64,000 nucleotides of DNA from Pseudomonas brassicacearum. Lineage in GTDB: Bacteria; Pseudomonadota; Gammaproteobacteria; Pseudomonadales; Pseudomonadaceae. Shown one piece after another: positions 37,421 to 46,618 of the stretch. The notes under the pieces are model-generated. The model searched no databases. It was not told the DNA's origin and saw nothing but the letters and a program-made list of their open reading frames with translations. The stretch lies in assembly GCF_003732225.1 (NCBI RefSeq), contig NZ_MOBJ01000003.1:429167-493166 (forward strand), read 5' to 3'. Position 1 is the first letter of the stretch, and each line of letters begins with the position of its first letter. The position numbers and the translations under genes were made by a program.

Positions 37421-37975
37421 TGAAACTACCTTTGTAAGGAAAAGCGATTGCGTCCATCCCGCCTGGCGTCCTTCTCGTAAAAAGAAGCCAACGGGGCGTT
37501 CTGGATTCTGCACGCAATAATTGCGCCAAAATGTTTCAAACCCTTCTACCCCGGCGATCTCGCCTTGACCGGACAGTCATCGCAAGTCATTGAAATTAAT
37601 GGCACTTCGCCAGAACGTTACCCTGCCACCCACTTCACAAACGAATTCACGCACCAGAAACACACCGAAAAAACGGCTCGCGCACAATAAAAGTGCAGAT
37701 CGGGAACGTTTGTCCGGTTAGCGCTTCCAACACCCGGCCAAAGCTGGCACCATCGCGCCTTTTTTTACGCGACACCCGCGCAGACATGGCTTCAAACGGG
37801 GGATTGGTGGTTGATGGCGCAACAGTCTGCTGCGCTGATGCAACAACCGGTCACACACTGCCCGTCCAAGCCCCGCGGGGCTGTTGGTCGCCATTCGAAC
37901 GCTATGCTAGCGTGGCGCCTCGCCAGGAACGCCGACCAACAGCACAAGCACAACAGAACACAATGAGGACCGCAC
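37421..37975. other. Divergent control region, gabP / ABC transporter
   Basis: A 555-bp gene-free stretch between divergent transport genes. I see a TATGCT -10 candidate at 37903 without a matching -35, and no sigma-54 element, REP or terminator. GAGG before 37976 is the ribosome site of the ABC gene. Anything more is not visible by eye. Confidence 0.4.
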
Positions 37976-38749
37976 ATGGCTGAGGCCACGCCCGCGCTTG
38001 AAATCCGCAACTTGCACAAACGCTACGGCCAGTTGGAGGTGCTCAAAGGCATCTCGCTGACCGCCCGCGACGGCGATGTGATCTCGATCCTGGGCTCCTC
38101 CGGTTCCGGCAAGTCGACTTTTCTTCGTTGCATCAATCTGTTGGAAAACCCGAATCAGGGCCAGATCCTGGTGGCCGGTGAAGAGCTCAAACTCAAGCCT
38201 GCGAAAAACGGCGAACTGGTCGCCGCCGACGGCAAGCAGATCAATCGCCTGCGCAGCGAAATCGGTTTTGTATTTCAAAACTTTAACCTGTGGCCGCACA
38301 TGAGCGTGCTCGACAACATCATCGAAGCCCCTCGCCGCGTGCTCGGGCAAAGCAAGCGCGATGCCATCGAAGTGGCGGAAGCCTTGCTGGCCAAGGTCGG
38401 CATCGCCGACAAGCGCCACGCCTACCCGGCAGAACTTTCCGGCGGTCAGCAACAGCGCGCCGCCATCGCCCGCACTCTGGCGATGCAACCCAAAGTCATT
38501 CTGTTTGATGAGCCGACTTCCGCGCTTGACCCGGAAATGGTTCAGGAAGTACTAAACGTGATCCGCGCCTTGGCCGAAGAAGGCCGCACCATGCTGCTGG
38601 TCACCCACGAAATGGGCTTTGCCCGTCAGGTGTCCAGCGAAGTGGTGTTCCTTCACCAGGGCCTGGTGGAAGAGCAAGGATCGCCCCAGCAGGTGTTCGA
38701 AAACCCGCTTTCGGCGCGCTGCAAACAATTCATGTCCAGCAACCGCTAA
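37976..38749 (+). CDS. Polar amino acid ABC transporter, ATP-binding protein (HisP type)
   Basis: A 257-residue ATPase with Walker A GSSGSGKST, Q-loop FVFQNFNLWPHM, signature LSGGQQQRAAIARTLA, Walker B VILFDEPTSALDPE and H-loop LLVTHEMGFA. The HisP/ArtP subfamily handles basic or polar amino acids. First of a four-gene operon (ATPase, binding protein, two permeases). Confidence 0.92.
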   Translation: MAEATPALEIRNLHKRYGQLEVLKGISLTARDGDVISILGSSGSGKSTFLRCINLLENPNQGQILVAGEELKLKPAKNGELVAADGKQINRLRSEIGFVFQNFNLWPHMSVLDNIIEAPRRVLGQSKRDAIEVAEALLAKVGIADKRHAYPAELSGGQQQRAAIARTLAMQPKVILFDEPTSALDPEMVQEVLNVIRALAEEGRTMLLVTHEMGFARQVSSEVVFLHQGLVEEQGSPQQVFENPLSARCKQFMSSNR

Positions 38750-38762
38750 TGGAGCTACCCAC

Positions 38763-39518
38763 ATGCAGACTTACACAAAATTCCTCCTGGCCGTGGCCAC
38801 CACACTGGTGTTTTCGGCCAACGCGATGGCCGACGAAAAACTGAAAATGGGCATCGAAGCGGCTTACCCGCCGTTCAACAACAAAGATGCCAGCGGTCAG
38901 GTGGTCGGCTTCGACAAAGACATTGGCGACGCCCTGTGCGCCAAGATGAAAGTCGAGTGCGAAGTCGTCACCTCTGACTGGGACGGCATCATCCCGGCAC
39001 TGAACGCCAAGAAATTCGACTTCCTGGTCTCCTCGCTGTCGATCACCGAGGAGCGCAAGCAAGCCGTTGATTTCACCGACCCGTACTACTCGAACAAGCT
39101 GCAGTTCATCGCGCCGAAAAACGTCGACCTGAAAACCGACAAGGCCTCGCTCAAAGGCAAGATCATCGGCACCCAGCGCGCCACTCTGGCCGGCACCTGG
39201 CTTGAGGATAACTATGGCGACGACGTCACCATCAAACTCTATGACACTCAGGAAAACGCCTACCTGGACCTGACCTCCGGTCGTGTCGATGCGATCCTCG
39301 CTGACAAGTACGCCAACTACGACTGGCTGAAAAGCGACGCTGGCAAAAACTACGAGTTCAAAGGCGAACCGGTTGTATCCAGCGACAAAATCGGCATTGC
39401 CGTGCGCAAGGGTCAGGACGAACTGCGTAACAAGCTGAATGCCGCGCTGAAAGAAATCGTCTCTGACGGCACCTACAAAAAGATCAACGACAAGTACTTC
39501 CCGTTCAGCATCTATTGA
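38763..39518 (+). CDS. Polar amino acid ABC transporter, substrate-binding protein (HisJ/ArgT type)
   Basis: A 251-residue periplasmic protein with signal peptide (FLLAVATTLVFSANAMA) and core MGIEAAYPPFNNKDASGQVVGFDKDIGDALC. The SDWDGIIPALNAKKFDFLVSSLSITEERKQAVDFTDPYY segment is typical of Lys/Arg/Orn/His binders. The start has GGAG upstream. Substrate is likely a basic amino acid. Confidence 0.92.
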   Translation: MQTYTKFLLAVATTLVFSANAMADEKLKMGIEAAYPPFNNKDASGQVVGFDKDIGDALCAKMKVECEVVTSDWDGIIPALNAKKFDFLVSSLSITEERKQAVDFTDPYYSNKLQFIAPKNVDLKTDKASLKGKIIGTQRATLAGTWLEDNYGDDVTIKLYDTQENAYLDLTSGRVDAILADKYANYDWLKSDAGKNYEFKGEPVVSSDKIGIAVRKGQDELRNKLNAALKEIVSDGTYKKINDKYFPFSIY

Positions 39519-39595
39519 TTCTGACTGGCCTGACCGGTGCTGCCTGAAGCGGTGCCGGTCGTCAGCAATGCCTGCGGCAACTTGAATAGAAATTC

Positions 39596-40291
39596 ATGAT
39601 TATCGATCTTTACGGATTCGGCCCGGCGCTCGCCGCTGGCGCGCTGATGACCGTTAAACTGGCGCTCACGGCACTGTGCCTGGGGCTGGTGCTCGGTCTG
39701 CTCGGCGCCTTGGCCAAGACTTCCCCGTACAAGCCGCTGCAATGGCTTGGCGGCACTTACTCGACACTGGTTCGTGGTATCCCGGAATTGCTCTGGGTGC
39801 TGTTGATCTACTTCGGCACGGTCAACCTGATGCGTGCCTTGGGCGAGTTTTTCGGCAATCCCGACCTCGCGCTCAATGCCTTCGCCGCCGGGGTGATCGC
39901 CTTGGGCCTGTGCTTCGGCGCCTATGCCACGGAGGTTTTTCGTGGCGCGATCCTGGCGATTCCCAAAGGCCACCGTGAAGCCGGCGTAGCCTTGGGCATG
40001 TCGAAATTCCGGATCTTCACCAAGCTGATCATGCCGCAGATGTGGCGCATCGCCCTGCCAGGGCTGGGCAACCTGTTCATGATCCTGATGAAGGACACCG
40101 CGCTGGTGTCGGTAATCGGCCTGGAAGAAATCATGCGTCACGCGCAGAACGGCGTGACCATGAGCAAGCAGCCGTTCACCTTCTACATGGTCGCCGCCTT
40201 CATGTACCTGGGCCTGACGATTCTGGCCATGACCGGCATGCACCTGCTGGAAAAACGCGCCGCTCGCGGCTTCGCGAGGAGCACGCAATGA
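39596..40291 (+). CDS. Polar amino acid ABC transporter permease (HisQ type)
   Basis: A 231-residue permease with about 5 membrane helices and the HisMQ family loop EVFRGAILAIPKGHREAGVALGMS contacting the ATPase. It overlaps the next permease by ATGA, so the pair forms the heterodimeric channel. Confidence 0.92.
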   Translation: MIIDLYGFGPALAAGALMTVKLALTALCLGLVLGLLGALAKTSPYKPLQWLGGTYSTLVRGIPELLWVLLIYFGTVNLMRALGEFFGNPDLALNAFAAGVIALGLCFGAYATEVFRGAILAIPKGHREAGVALGMSKFRIFTKLIMPQMWRIALPGLGNLFMILMKDTALVSVIGLEEIMRHAQNGVTMSKQPFTFYMVAAFMYLGLTILAMTGMHLLEKRAARGFARSTQ

Positions 40292-40977
40292 ACTGGGAAG
40301 TCATCATCAAATGGCTGCCGAAATTGGCTCAGGGCGCGACCCTGACCCTTGAGTTGGTGGCGATCGCCGTCGTCCTCGGTTTACTGCTGGCGATTCCGCT
40401 GGGCATCGCCCGCTCGTCGCGTCTGTGGTACGTGCGCGCACTGCCTTACGCGTACATTTTCTTCTTCCGTGGCACGCCGTTGCTGGTGCAACTGTTCCTG
40501 GTCTACTACGGTCTGGCGCAGTTCGATGCCGTCCGCGCGAGCGCGATGTGGCCGTACCTGCGCGATCCGTTCTGGTGCGCCACCGCCACCATGACCCTGC
40601 ACACCGCCGCCTACATCGCCGAGATCCTGCGTGGAGCGATCCAGGCCATCCCGAAAGGCGAGATCGAAGCCGCACGGGCGTTGGGCATGTCGCGCCCCAC
40701 TGCGCTGTTCTACATCATCCTTCCGCGTGCCGCGCGCATCGGCCTGCCGGCCTACAGCAACGAAGTGATCCTGATGCTCAAGGCCAGCGCCCTGGCCAGC
40801 ACCGTGACCTTGCTCGAACTGACCGGCATGGCCCGCACCATCATTGCCCGGACCTACCTGCCGGTGGAGATCTTCTTCGCGGCCGGCATGTTCTACCTAT
40901 TGATGGCCTACATCCTGGTGCGCGGCTTCAAGTTGCTGGAGCGCTGGTTGCGCGTCGATGCCTGCCAGGGACGTTGA
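40288..40977 (+). CDS. Polar amino acid ABC transporter permease (HisM type)
   Basis: A 229-residue permease; coupling loop EILRGAIQAIPKGEIEAARALGMS. The frame is open upstream but the start MNWEVIIKWLPKLAQG coincides with the ATGA overlap with the preceding stop. The 3' end overlaps the methyltransferase gene by about 20 bp. Confidence 0.92.
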   Translation: MNWEVIIKWLPKLAQGATLTLELVAIAVVLGLLLAIPLGIARSSRLWYVRALPYAYIFFFRGTPLLVQLFLVYYGLAQFDAVRASAMWPYLRDPFWCATATMTLHTAAYIAEILRGAIQAIPKGEIEAARALGMSRPTALFYIILPRAARIGLPAYSNEVILMLKASALASTVTLLELTGMARTIIARTYLPVEIFFAAGMFYLLMAYILVRGFKLLERWLRVDACQGR

Positions 40978-42187
40978 TCGGCCAGTGCTGACGGGCGAGC
41001 AACTGCTCGTCCGCTTCAACGCGCTAGACGGGTTTCTGACTGAACACCAGGCGCTCTGGCGACCGCGGCCGTTTACCCATCGGCAACTGCCGTGGGAAGC
41101 GGAATATCCAGAGCTGGCGGATTGGCTACGCCAGGGTTCACTGGAAGACGCGGAAAACAGCCACAACCATCCCGAACAGCTTCTGGCACCCGCGCCTTTT
41201 CCAGGACTGGCAGCGCAGGCCATCACCCTCGGCGCTGTAGGCGAGCTTCCGGCTCATATGACGGAGCCTTCGACCCGACGGCTGAACGTCGACGTGCCGG
41301 GCCGCAAATGGCAGCAGATCGAAGCCTTCGCCGGTTGCCTGCAATTTGCCGCAAAGCCCCGGCACTGGCTGGACTGGTGCTCGGGTAAAGGTCACCTGGG
41401 ACGACGCCTGCTGCAAGCCGACCAACAACTGACCTGTCTGGAGTACGACCCGGCGCTGATCGCCAGCGGTCAGGCGCTGAGTCAACACCATCACCTCATG
41501 GTCAATCACTTCCAGCAGGATGTGATGGCAAGCGATGCGGCTGCTCACCTGAGCGCCGAACACACCCCGGTCGCCCTGCACGCCTGCGGCGATTTGCATG
41601 TACGGCTGATGCAACTGGCCAGCGCGGCCGGCTGCAAACAATTGGCCGTTGCACCCTGCTGTTATAACCGCATCAGCGCCCGCCAGTACCAACCGCTGTC
41701 CGACGCGGCTAAAGGCTCCAACCTACAACTTTCCCTCGACGATCTGGCCCTGCCGCTGAGCGAAACCGTCACCGCCGGTGCCCGCGTCCGACGTCAACGC
41801 GACATGTCCATGGCCCGCCGCCTGGCCTTCGACCTGCTGCAACGGCAACTGCGCGGCTGTGACGACTACCTGCCAACACCATCGCTGCCCAGCGCCTGGC
41901 TGGATAAACCCTTCGCCGATTACTGCCGCGACCTGGCCACGCTGAAAGACTTATCCACAGTCCCGGCGCAGGATTGGACGGCGCTGGAAGCCGCTGGCTG
42001 GGAACGCCTGGCGCAGGTGCGCAATCTTGAGCTGCTACGCGGCCTGTTCCGGCGCCCGCTGGAACTGTGGCTGGTACTCGACCGTGCGCTGTTTCTCGAA
42101 GAACAGGGTTATTCGGTTCGCTTGGGATTATTCTGCGAAACCCCACTGACACCGCGCAATTTGATGCTGCTCGCCGAGCGTCGATGA
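40958..42187 (+). CDS. SAM-dependent methyltransferase domain protein
   Basis: A 409-residue protein with the SAM-binding motif I DWCSGKGHLGRRLL and later LEYDPALI and VALHACGDLH, followed by a C-terminal helical region. The Cys pair in VAPCCYNRI is conserved in METTL25-like proteins, a family of rRNA/tRNA or unknown substrates. The ATG at 40958 overlaps the hisM-type gene; a GTG at 40985 is a plausible alternative. Role unproven. Confidence 0.75.
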   Translation: MPARDVDRPVLTGEQLLVRFNALDGFLTEHQALWRPRPFTHRQLPWEAEYPELADWLRQGSLEDAENSHNHPEQLLAPAPFPGLAAQAITLGAVGELPAHMTEPSTRRLNVDVPGRKWQQIEAFAGCLQFAAKPRHWLDWCSGKGHLGRRLLQADQQLTCLEYDPALIASGQALSQHHHLMVNHFQQDVMASDAAAHLSAEHTPVALHACGDLHVRLMQLASAAGCKQLAVAPCCYNRISARQYQPLSDAAKGSNLQLSLDDLALPLSETVTAGARVRRQRDMSMARRLAFDLLQRQLRGCDDYLPTPSLPSAWLDKPFADYCRDLATLKDLSTVPAQDWTALEAAGWERLAQVRNLELLRGLFRRPLELWLVLDRALFLEEQGYSVRLGLFCETPLTPRNLMLLAERR

Positions 42188-42497
42188 CCCCTCCATTTCG
42201 ATCAACAGCCTGTGGATAAGTCTGTTGATGAAACTTGCCGAAAGCCTTTGGATCCATGGCTTTTAGGCCATAAAAGCGGCTGGTCATTTTTTGTTCATAT
42301 TAAAAAACAGGCGAAAAAACAGCCAGTTGCGATTTATTGAGAACTGCTCCACAAAATAAGCCGTAAACGCAGCGAAGCCACCTCCCGTTGTGCATAAGCA
42401 TTAAGCCGAATGGTCATAACCAACCTCCGTAGCTTGAACTATGGTTGCCAGGCGTCAGAAATCTCTGGCACTCAGGACAGCAAGGAGCTGGTACACA
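42188..42497. other. Gene-free stretch
   Basis: 310 bp. One perfect DnaA-box-like TTATCCACA (complement at 42211-42219) appears, but isolated. The 3' part carries AAGGAG before 42498. No other structure seen. Confidence 0.4.
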
Positions 42498-43739
42498 ATG
42501 ACCACATTGAACAGTGCACAGGAAGCAGTCGATACCGTCGCCAACCAGGCCATTCTCGCGGCCATTCAAAAAACTTTCGCCGTCGGCGGGGCGATCATCA
42601 ACAACGCCACCGGCGAAGTCATCGCAGCCCTTCATAACAACGTGTTAATGCCTTTTCCGGGGAAAGGCACCACCTACTTCCTACCTCACGACCCGACCGC
42701 CCATGGCGAGCGGCAATTGGTGGACTGGTACTACGAAAAAGCCGCATCGCTGAAGCTTCCGCCGCCCGACAAATTGACCATCGTGACCACACTGGACCCA
42801 TGCGCCATGTGCGCCGGCGCTCTGCTCACGGCCGGATTCAACGTCGCCGTAAGCGCGATCGATGACTACGCGGGGGTCAACTACAACAGCCAGTTCACCT
42901 TCCCGTCGTTGCCACCGCAGATTCGTCAACAAGCGCAAAAAACCTGGGCCTATTACGCGGTCGCCGCTCCTGTCAGCCGTGCCTATCAAGGCTCGATGAG
43001 CCTGGTGTTTGGCGGCCAGACCATCGACTCGGCGGCGTACTACCTCACCAGCTCGATCTTCTCCGCCAGCGTCGACACTGTGCGCAAAGCAAGTAACAAC
43101 AGCGGTCTTGAGCCTTCCAAGCTGAAAAACCCGGCCACGCTGCCGGCGAACAGTCCGGTACGCCAAGCGTTGACCAAGTTGAGTCCATTCGCCTTGACGG
43201 TCACTTCCAGCAACCCGCGTGACCCTGGTGCGGAACTGGCGCCGCCTCTGCTGAAAACCGCCCAGCAAGCCAATGTGTTCAATTCTGTGGCCTTGCTTGA
43301 TCCCTTCGGCAACCTGCTGGTGTGCCTGGGTGGCGTGGAAAACCAGTCGCCGATTCGCACGGCATTCATGGAGACCACCCGCAGCTATGCAGTCATGCGC
43401 TGGACCCTGATGAACGACCCGGACCCGGCGGTACGCGCCCAGGCCGAGCAGTACCTGACGCACCCGAAATACGGCACCTTCGTGTTCCTCTACGCACCGG
43501 ACCCACTCACACCCCAAGCGGTGATGACCTTCGGCGCGTACGGTTCGACCATGGAAGGCCCGGTGCCGCAAAGCTACCCGTCGAACCTGCAATACGTGCT
43601 GTTGCCAGGAAACACCACGGCCCAGGCGCTGTCGCAACTGGCCCAGAACCTGCCGCCGTTCTATACCCAGAGCGTGCAGGTGGCGCCCGCCCAAGTCCTG
43701 AGCCAGGCCTTGATCAGCGCTGTCAAAAACGGCGTGTAA
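42498..43739 (+). CDS. Zinc-dependent nucleoside/nucleobase deaminase-like protein
   Basis: A 413-residue protein with the deaminase zinc site HGE (H69, E71 in DPTAHGERQLVDW) and PCAMC (C102, C105). The fold of the first 180 residues fits the cytidine/guanine deaminase superfamily; the remaining 230 residues, with no second zinc motif, may be a degenerate second deaminase or dimerisation domain. Family enzymes deaminate bases or act in secondary metabolism; substrate unknown. AAGGAG lies 10 bases before the start. Confidence 0.7.
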   Translation: MTTLNSAQEAVDTVANQAILAAIQKTFAVGGAIINNATGEVIAALHNNVLMPFPGKGTTYFLPHDPTAHGERQLVDWYYEKAASLKLPPPDKLTIVTTLDPCAMCAGALLTAGFNVAVSAIDDYAGVNYNSQFTFPSLPPQIRQQAQKTWAYYAVAAPVSRAYQGSMSLVFGGQTIDSAAYYLTSSIFSASVDTVRKASNNSGLEPSKLKNPATLPANSPVRQALTKLSPFALTVTSSNPRDPGAELAPPLLKTAQQANVFNSVALLDPFGNLLVCLGGVENQSPIRTAFMETTRSYAVMRWTLMNDPDPAVRAQAEQYLTHPKYGTFVFLYAPDPLTPQAVMTFGAYGSTMEGPVPQSYPSNLQYVLLPGNTTAQALSQLAQNLPPFYTQSVQVAPAQVLSQALISAVKNGV

Positions 43740-43764
43740 CCGACTGACGCCATCCACAAGACCA

Positions 43765-43786
43765 GCCCGCCGAACCATCGGCGGGC
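43765..43786 (+). terminator. Possible terminator of the deaminase gene
   Basis: GCCCGCCGA and TCGGCGGGC pair around ACCA, but no T run follows. Confidence 0.45.
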
Positions 43787-43967
43787 CTGCCGTGAAAACG
43801 TCACGATTGGAACCCTGTCATTCGTCAACAAAAGCCTCCCTGCGGGCGACACGTTTTACACCGAACGACAACCGTGGACTGATCAAGACCAGCCCTGAAG
43901 CGCTCAAGCGCACGCAAGGGCGAGAACCTTGCCAAAGGCATACTGAAAAATAGTCAGTAATCAGGGG

Positions 43968-43995
43968 TTTACAGAACCCTGCCAATCGCTATAAT
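43968..43995 (+). promoter_or_regulatory. Sigma-70 promoter of tRNA-Thr
   Basis: TTTACA (43968-43973) and TATAAT (43990-43995), 16-bp spacer, about 14 bp before the mature tRNA end. Confidence 0.8.
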
Positions 43996-44008
43996 CGTCG
44001 CCCAACAC

Positions 44009-44130
<122 letters not shown>

Positions 44131-44167
44131 CCAAACGTACAATTAGACGTACAAAAGGAAGAAAGTA

Positions 44168-44449
44168 ATGGATTACCTTGTAGGTATGAAAGCCTGCATC
44201 AACGTCATTGGTCTTTGTCTGAATATGGGCGGCGTCATCATGCTGTTCTTCTGGTCTTTGCCTCAGCCATCTCCGGATGCGAACACTGGGCGCATTCTCG
44301 AAGACGGTACCAATATGGAAGATGGTAGAACTGCTGGGGAGCATCGAGCAGAGGCAGCCCGCAAGAAACTAAAGTCCAAAGTCATCGCCTATGCTGCCTT
44401 GACCCTTCTGCTTGCCGGGTTCGGCTGCCAGCTATTTGCCGCCGTTTAG
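44168..44449 (+). CDS. Small two-helix membrane protein
   Basis: A 93-residue protein with two hydrophobic segments (INVIGLCLNMGGVIMLFFW and VIAYAALTLLLAGFGCQLF) separated by a charged, Glu/Arg-rich loop, so a hairpin in the inner membrane. AAGGAAG lies just before the ATG. It is the first gene inside the tRNA-Thr element; function unknown. Confidence 0.7.
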   Translation: MDYLVGMKACINVIGLCLNMGGVIMLFFWSLPQPSPDANTGRILEDGTNMEDGRTAGEHRAEAARKKLKSKVIAYAALTLLLAGFGCQLFAAV

Positions 44450-44564
44450 ATTGCCTGCAAGAACCAACTGCCGCCTCCGGTATCCGCCCCTACCCAATCC
44501 TCTGCTGGCACCCAGCCAGCAGCAACTACGCCGCCGGCGCCCACCCTATTCCGTTTTTTCTACA
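44450..44564. other. Gene-free stretch before the integrase relic
   Basis: About 115 bp, without a feature I can support; probably eroded integrase sequence. Confidence 0.35.
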
Positions 44565-45003
44565 TGGATTACCGACGAGAACGAACTGGTCAAGGGCGTA
44601 CTAACCAACCGCCGCAAGGAAAGCCGGGACAACATCGTTCGTTGGACAGCGCGCCTTCGCGCAGCATGGGACGCGGCCAAAGCTGTCAGGTCGGAAACCT
44701 GAGCGAAAACGGGTTCCGGTTCCGATCCGCGCAGATCAACGTTTTCTGATCGTATCGTCCACCGGCAAACAGCTGTCGAAGTCCGGACTGGATACCGCGT
44801 TCCAACGCCTAATCGTCCAAGCCATCGAGAAGGGAGTGCTCACCGAAGAGCAGCGCTTTGGCATGCACGATTTCAAGCGGAAGGGGATCACCGACACCGT
44901 CGGCACCCGGGCGGACAAGCAACAAGCATCGGGTCACAAAGATGAATCGATGATGGATGTTTACGACTTGAGTGTGCCGACAGTTAACCCATCGGCAGAT
45001 TGA
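44565..45003 (+). pseudogene. Tyrosine recombinase (integrase) relic, frameshifted
   Basis: 44565-44700 reads DENELVKGVLTNRRKESRD and RWTARLRAAWDAAKAV, a phage integrase catalytic-domain core, and ends in a stop. From about 44698 the adjacent frame reads ERKRVPVPIRADQRFLIVSS then FGMHDFKRKGITDTVGTR and SGHKDESMMDVYD, carrying the HxxR-like, GHK and catalytic Tyr boxes to a stop at 45001. The N-terminal half is missing. This is the expected remnant of the enzyme that inserted the element at tRNA-Thr. Confidence 0.82.
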
Positions 45004-45831
45004 TCAATCAGGAACGCCAGGCTCGTCGGTATCATCTGGCGGATTGACGTATTCAGGCGCAGGTTCCGCTGCATCAGCAGGATCTGGCTGCCGCCACCAC
45101 ACTGGAACGTTTGCTACCGGCTCTCTGGTCACATTGCTAATCATCCTGACGATATCGTACGACCTGACACCGTCCACATGCTCGCTCAAACTCGCTGCGG
45201 TCGTGGCCCACATCGGGTCAAGGACAAAATCAATACCGTTCGTTCTCGCAAGCTTCGCAGCTGGCACAAAATCAGAGTCACCGGCGATCAGAACGATCAC
45301 ATCTGCCAGCTTATTCAAAGCCAAAGTGGTGATGTCCATGCCAAGCTTTATATCAACCGCCTTCTGATCAATGTCGTAGTGAAAATCGGCATTGGTGAGG
45401 TCCGCCCAATTTTTCTGGCCTTTCAGTAGGTCATCAAGCGAATGGTCATTGAGACGCCATCGGCCGCTTTTCGACAACTCGCCAAGCCGCAACGCAGTTT
45501 TTCGGCTTTTTTTGAGCCTATCGTGGAGTTCGCCCCTTACTTTATACGGCGGGTGTTCTTTGAAATTGATGTTGCCTGGGGTTCTGTGCCCTTCGGGGGT
45601 GATAGGGTAGCGAACCTGCTTGTCGTTGGGAGGACAGTCGTAGTAGTAAACGCGGTATAGCTCTCGCGGTAGCGTCCGACGCTCTTCGATGTGCGATTTC
45701 ACGAGCACGTGGACGATAGTGCTGAGCTGTTCTGAGTTGAGAAGGAAGCCTGGTCGAAAGTATTTTCGGGCAAAAAATCGTACACGCTCGAAGAAAAATC
45801 CACCATCGACCAGTACGGCTGTCCTTTTCAT
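45004..45831 (-). CDS. NYN (LabA/PIN-like nuclease) domain protein
   Basis: A 275-residue protein. The acidic metal site is visible: D9 (LVDGGFFF), D160 and D166 (QKAVDIKLGMDI) and D185/D187 (IAGDSDFV). NYN domains are presumed RNases related to PIN; some serve in phage defence or RNA processing. The start is MKRTAVLVDG with AAGGA upstream; the frame is open to 46005 but without similarity. It lies convergently against the integrase relic with adjoining stops and is the main intact cargo of the element. Confidence 0.78.
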   Translation of the reverse strand: MKRTAVLVDGGFFFERVRFFARKYFRPGFLLNSEQLSTIVHVLVKSHIEERRTLPRELYRVYYYDCPPNDKQVRYPITPEGHRTPGNINFKEHPPYKVRGELHDRLKKSRKTALRLGELSKSGRWRLNDHSLDDLLKGQKNWADLTNADFHYDIDQKAVDIKLGMDITTLALNKLADVIVLIAGDSDFVPAAKLARTNGIDFVLDPMWATTAASLSEHVDGVRSYDIVRMISNVTREPVANVPVWWRQPDPADAAEPAPEYVNPPDDTDEPGVPD

Positions 45832-46174
45832 ATCCAATTCCTTCAGGCAAAAAAAAGTCCAGGACCGCCGGGCAGGTTCTAAACATTGCCTGCGAGCTGT
45901 ACTGGACTGTTGATCAATTTTGATCAAGGCTGTCACTGGTGTCAACTCAATTGTCAGGTCAAAAGTTAATTCGAATGTCAGGTTGTCGGCTAGCCTGATG
46001 ATCAATCAGGTACTCGGGCAAATTATCCACAGATCAAAGGTAGAGAGCGCTGGACAAAACACCAGTTTTTTCCGCGTACATTAACCCGGCAGGAATCCGC
46101 AAAATCAGGGCAAAAGCCACATAACAAGCGTACAAAATAAGCTCTAGACGTTATGACTTCACTGACTAAGGCGC
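45832..46174. other. Leader of the NYN gene to the right direct repeat
   Basis: 343 bp. It includes the promoter side of the NYN gene, a GATCAATTTTGATC palindrome near 45913 and repeated TGTCAGG/TTGTCAGGT motifs; TTATCCACA at 46023. No gene seen. Confidence 0.4.
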
Positions 46175-46269
46175 CTGACTTGTAATCAGTAGGTCCCGGG
46201 GTCGACTCCTGGTGCCGGCACCATACAAAACGAAGCCCTCGCAGCAATGCGAGGGCTTTGTTGTTTCTG
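46175..46269. repeat. Direct repeat, right copy, with 3' fragment of tRNA-Thr
   Basis: 94 of 95 bases identical to 44036-44130. The first ~49 bases are the 3' half of tRNA-Thr without a 5' half, so it cannot form a functional tRNA. Confidence 0.93.
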
Positions 46270-46294
46270 GGGTTTGGAAAACCCGCGCTCCCGC

Positions 46295-46618
46295 CTAGGG
46301 CCCTTTGCCGAGAAAAGGCGCGGTTTCCACCTCCAGCATCAGCAGCACCATTTCCGTCAACTCGGCGTCGGACTTCTGTCCCCCATAGAGGTCGTGGAGT
46401 GCTTTGGCGAAGGGAATACGCAGGTCCTGGTTTTCTTCGCGGGCGGTATCGCTGTATTGCATGAGTTCGCTGATGGCTCGCAGTACAGCCGCTTGCCACC
46501 GAGCGGTGGTCCTGGGACCATCGCCGGTGATTGCAATCAATTTATCCTTCGTCAGCTGGCGAAGGGCTTGTTCCCGCAACGGCTTAAGCGGCTTTGGGTT
46601 GCGAGTGATCTTTGACAT
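46295..46618 (-). CDS. Hypothetical protein
   Basis: A 107-residue protein beginning MSKITRNPKPLKPLREQALRQ, largely helical and charged; no motif recognised. It overlaps the upstream AhpD-like gene by 35 bp, so it is likely cotranslated. Found in the stretch bounded by the second and third terminator copies. Confidence 0.6.
   Translation of the reverse strand: MSKITRNPKPLKPLREQALRQLTKDKLIAITGDGPRTTARWQAAVLRAISELMQYSDTAREENQDLRIPFAKALHDLYGGQKSDAELTEMVLLMLEVETAPFLGKGP

Noticed and set aside
42211-42219. Perfect DnaA-box-like TTATCCACA (also at 41951, 46023, 55155 and 55208)
   Set aside because: Isolated copies with no cluster, AT-rich unwinding region or dnaA/dnaN neighbours; not an origin.
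44412-44702. Open frame continuing into the integrase region
   Set aside because: Only its 3' half resembles an integrase; the first 50 residues are low complexity and no ribosome site exists, so it is treated as part of the pseudogene.
46175-46223. Second tRNA-Thr
   Set aside because: Only the 3' half is present; the acceptor 5' strand and D arm are missing, so it is an attachment-site fragment.
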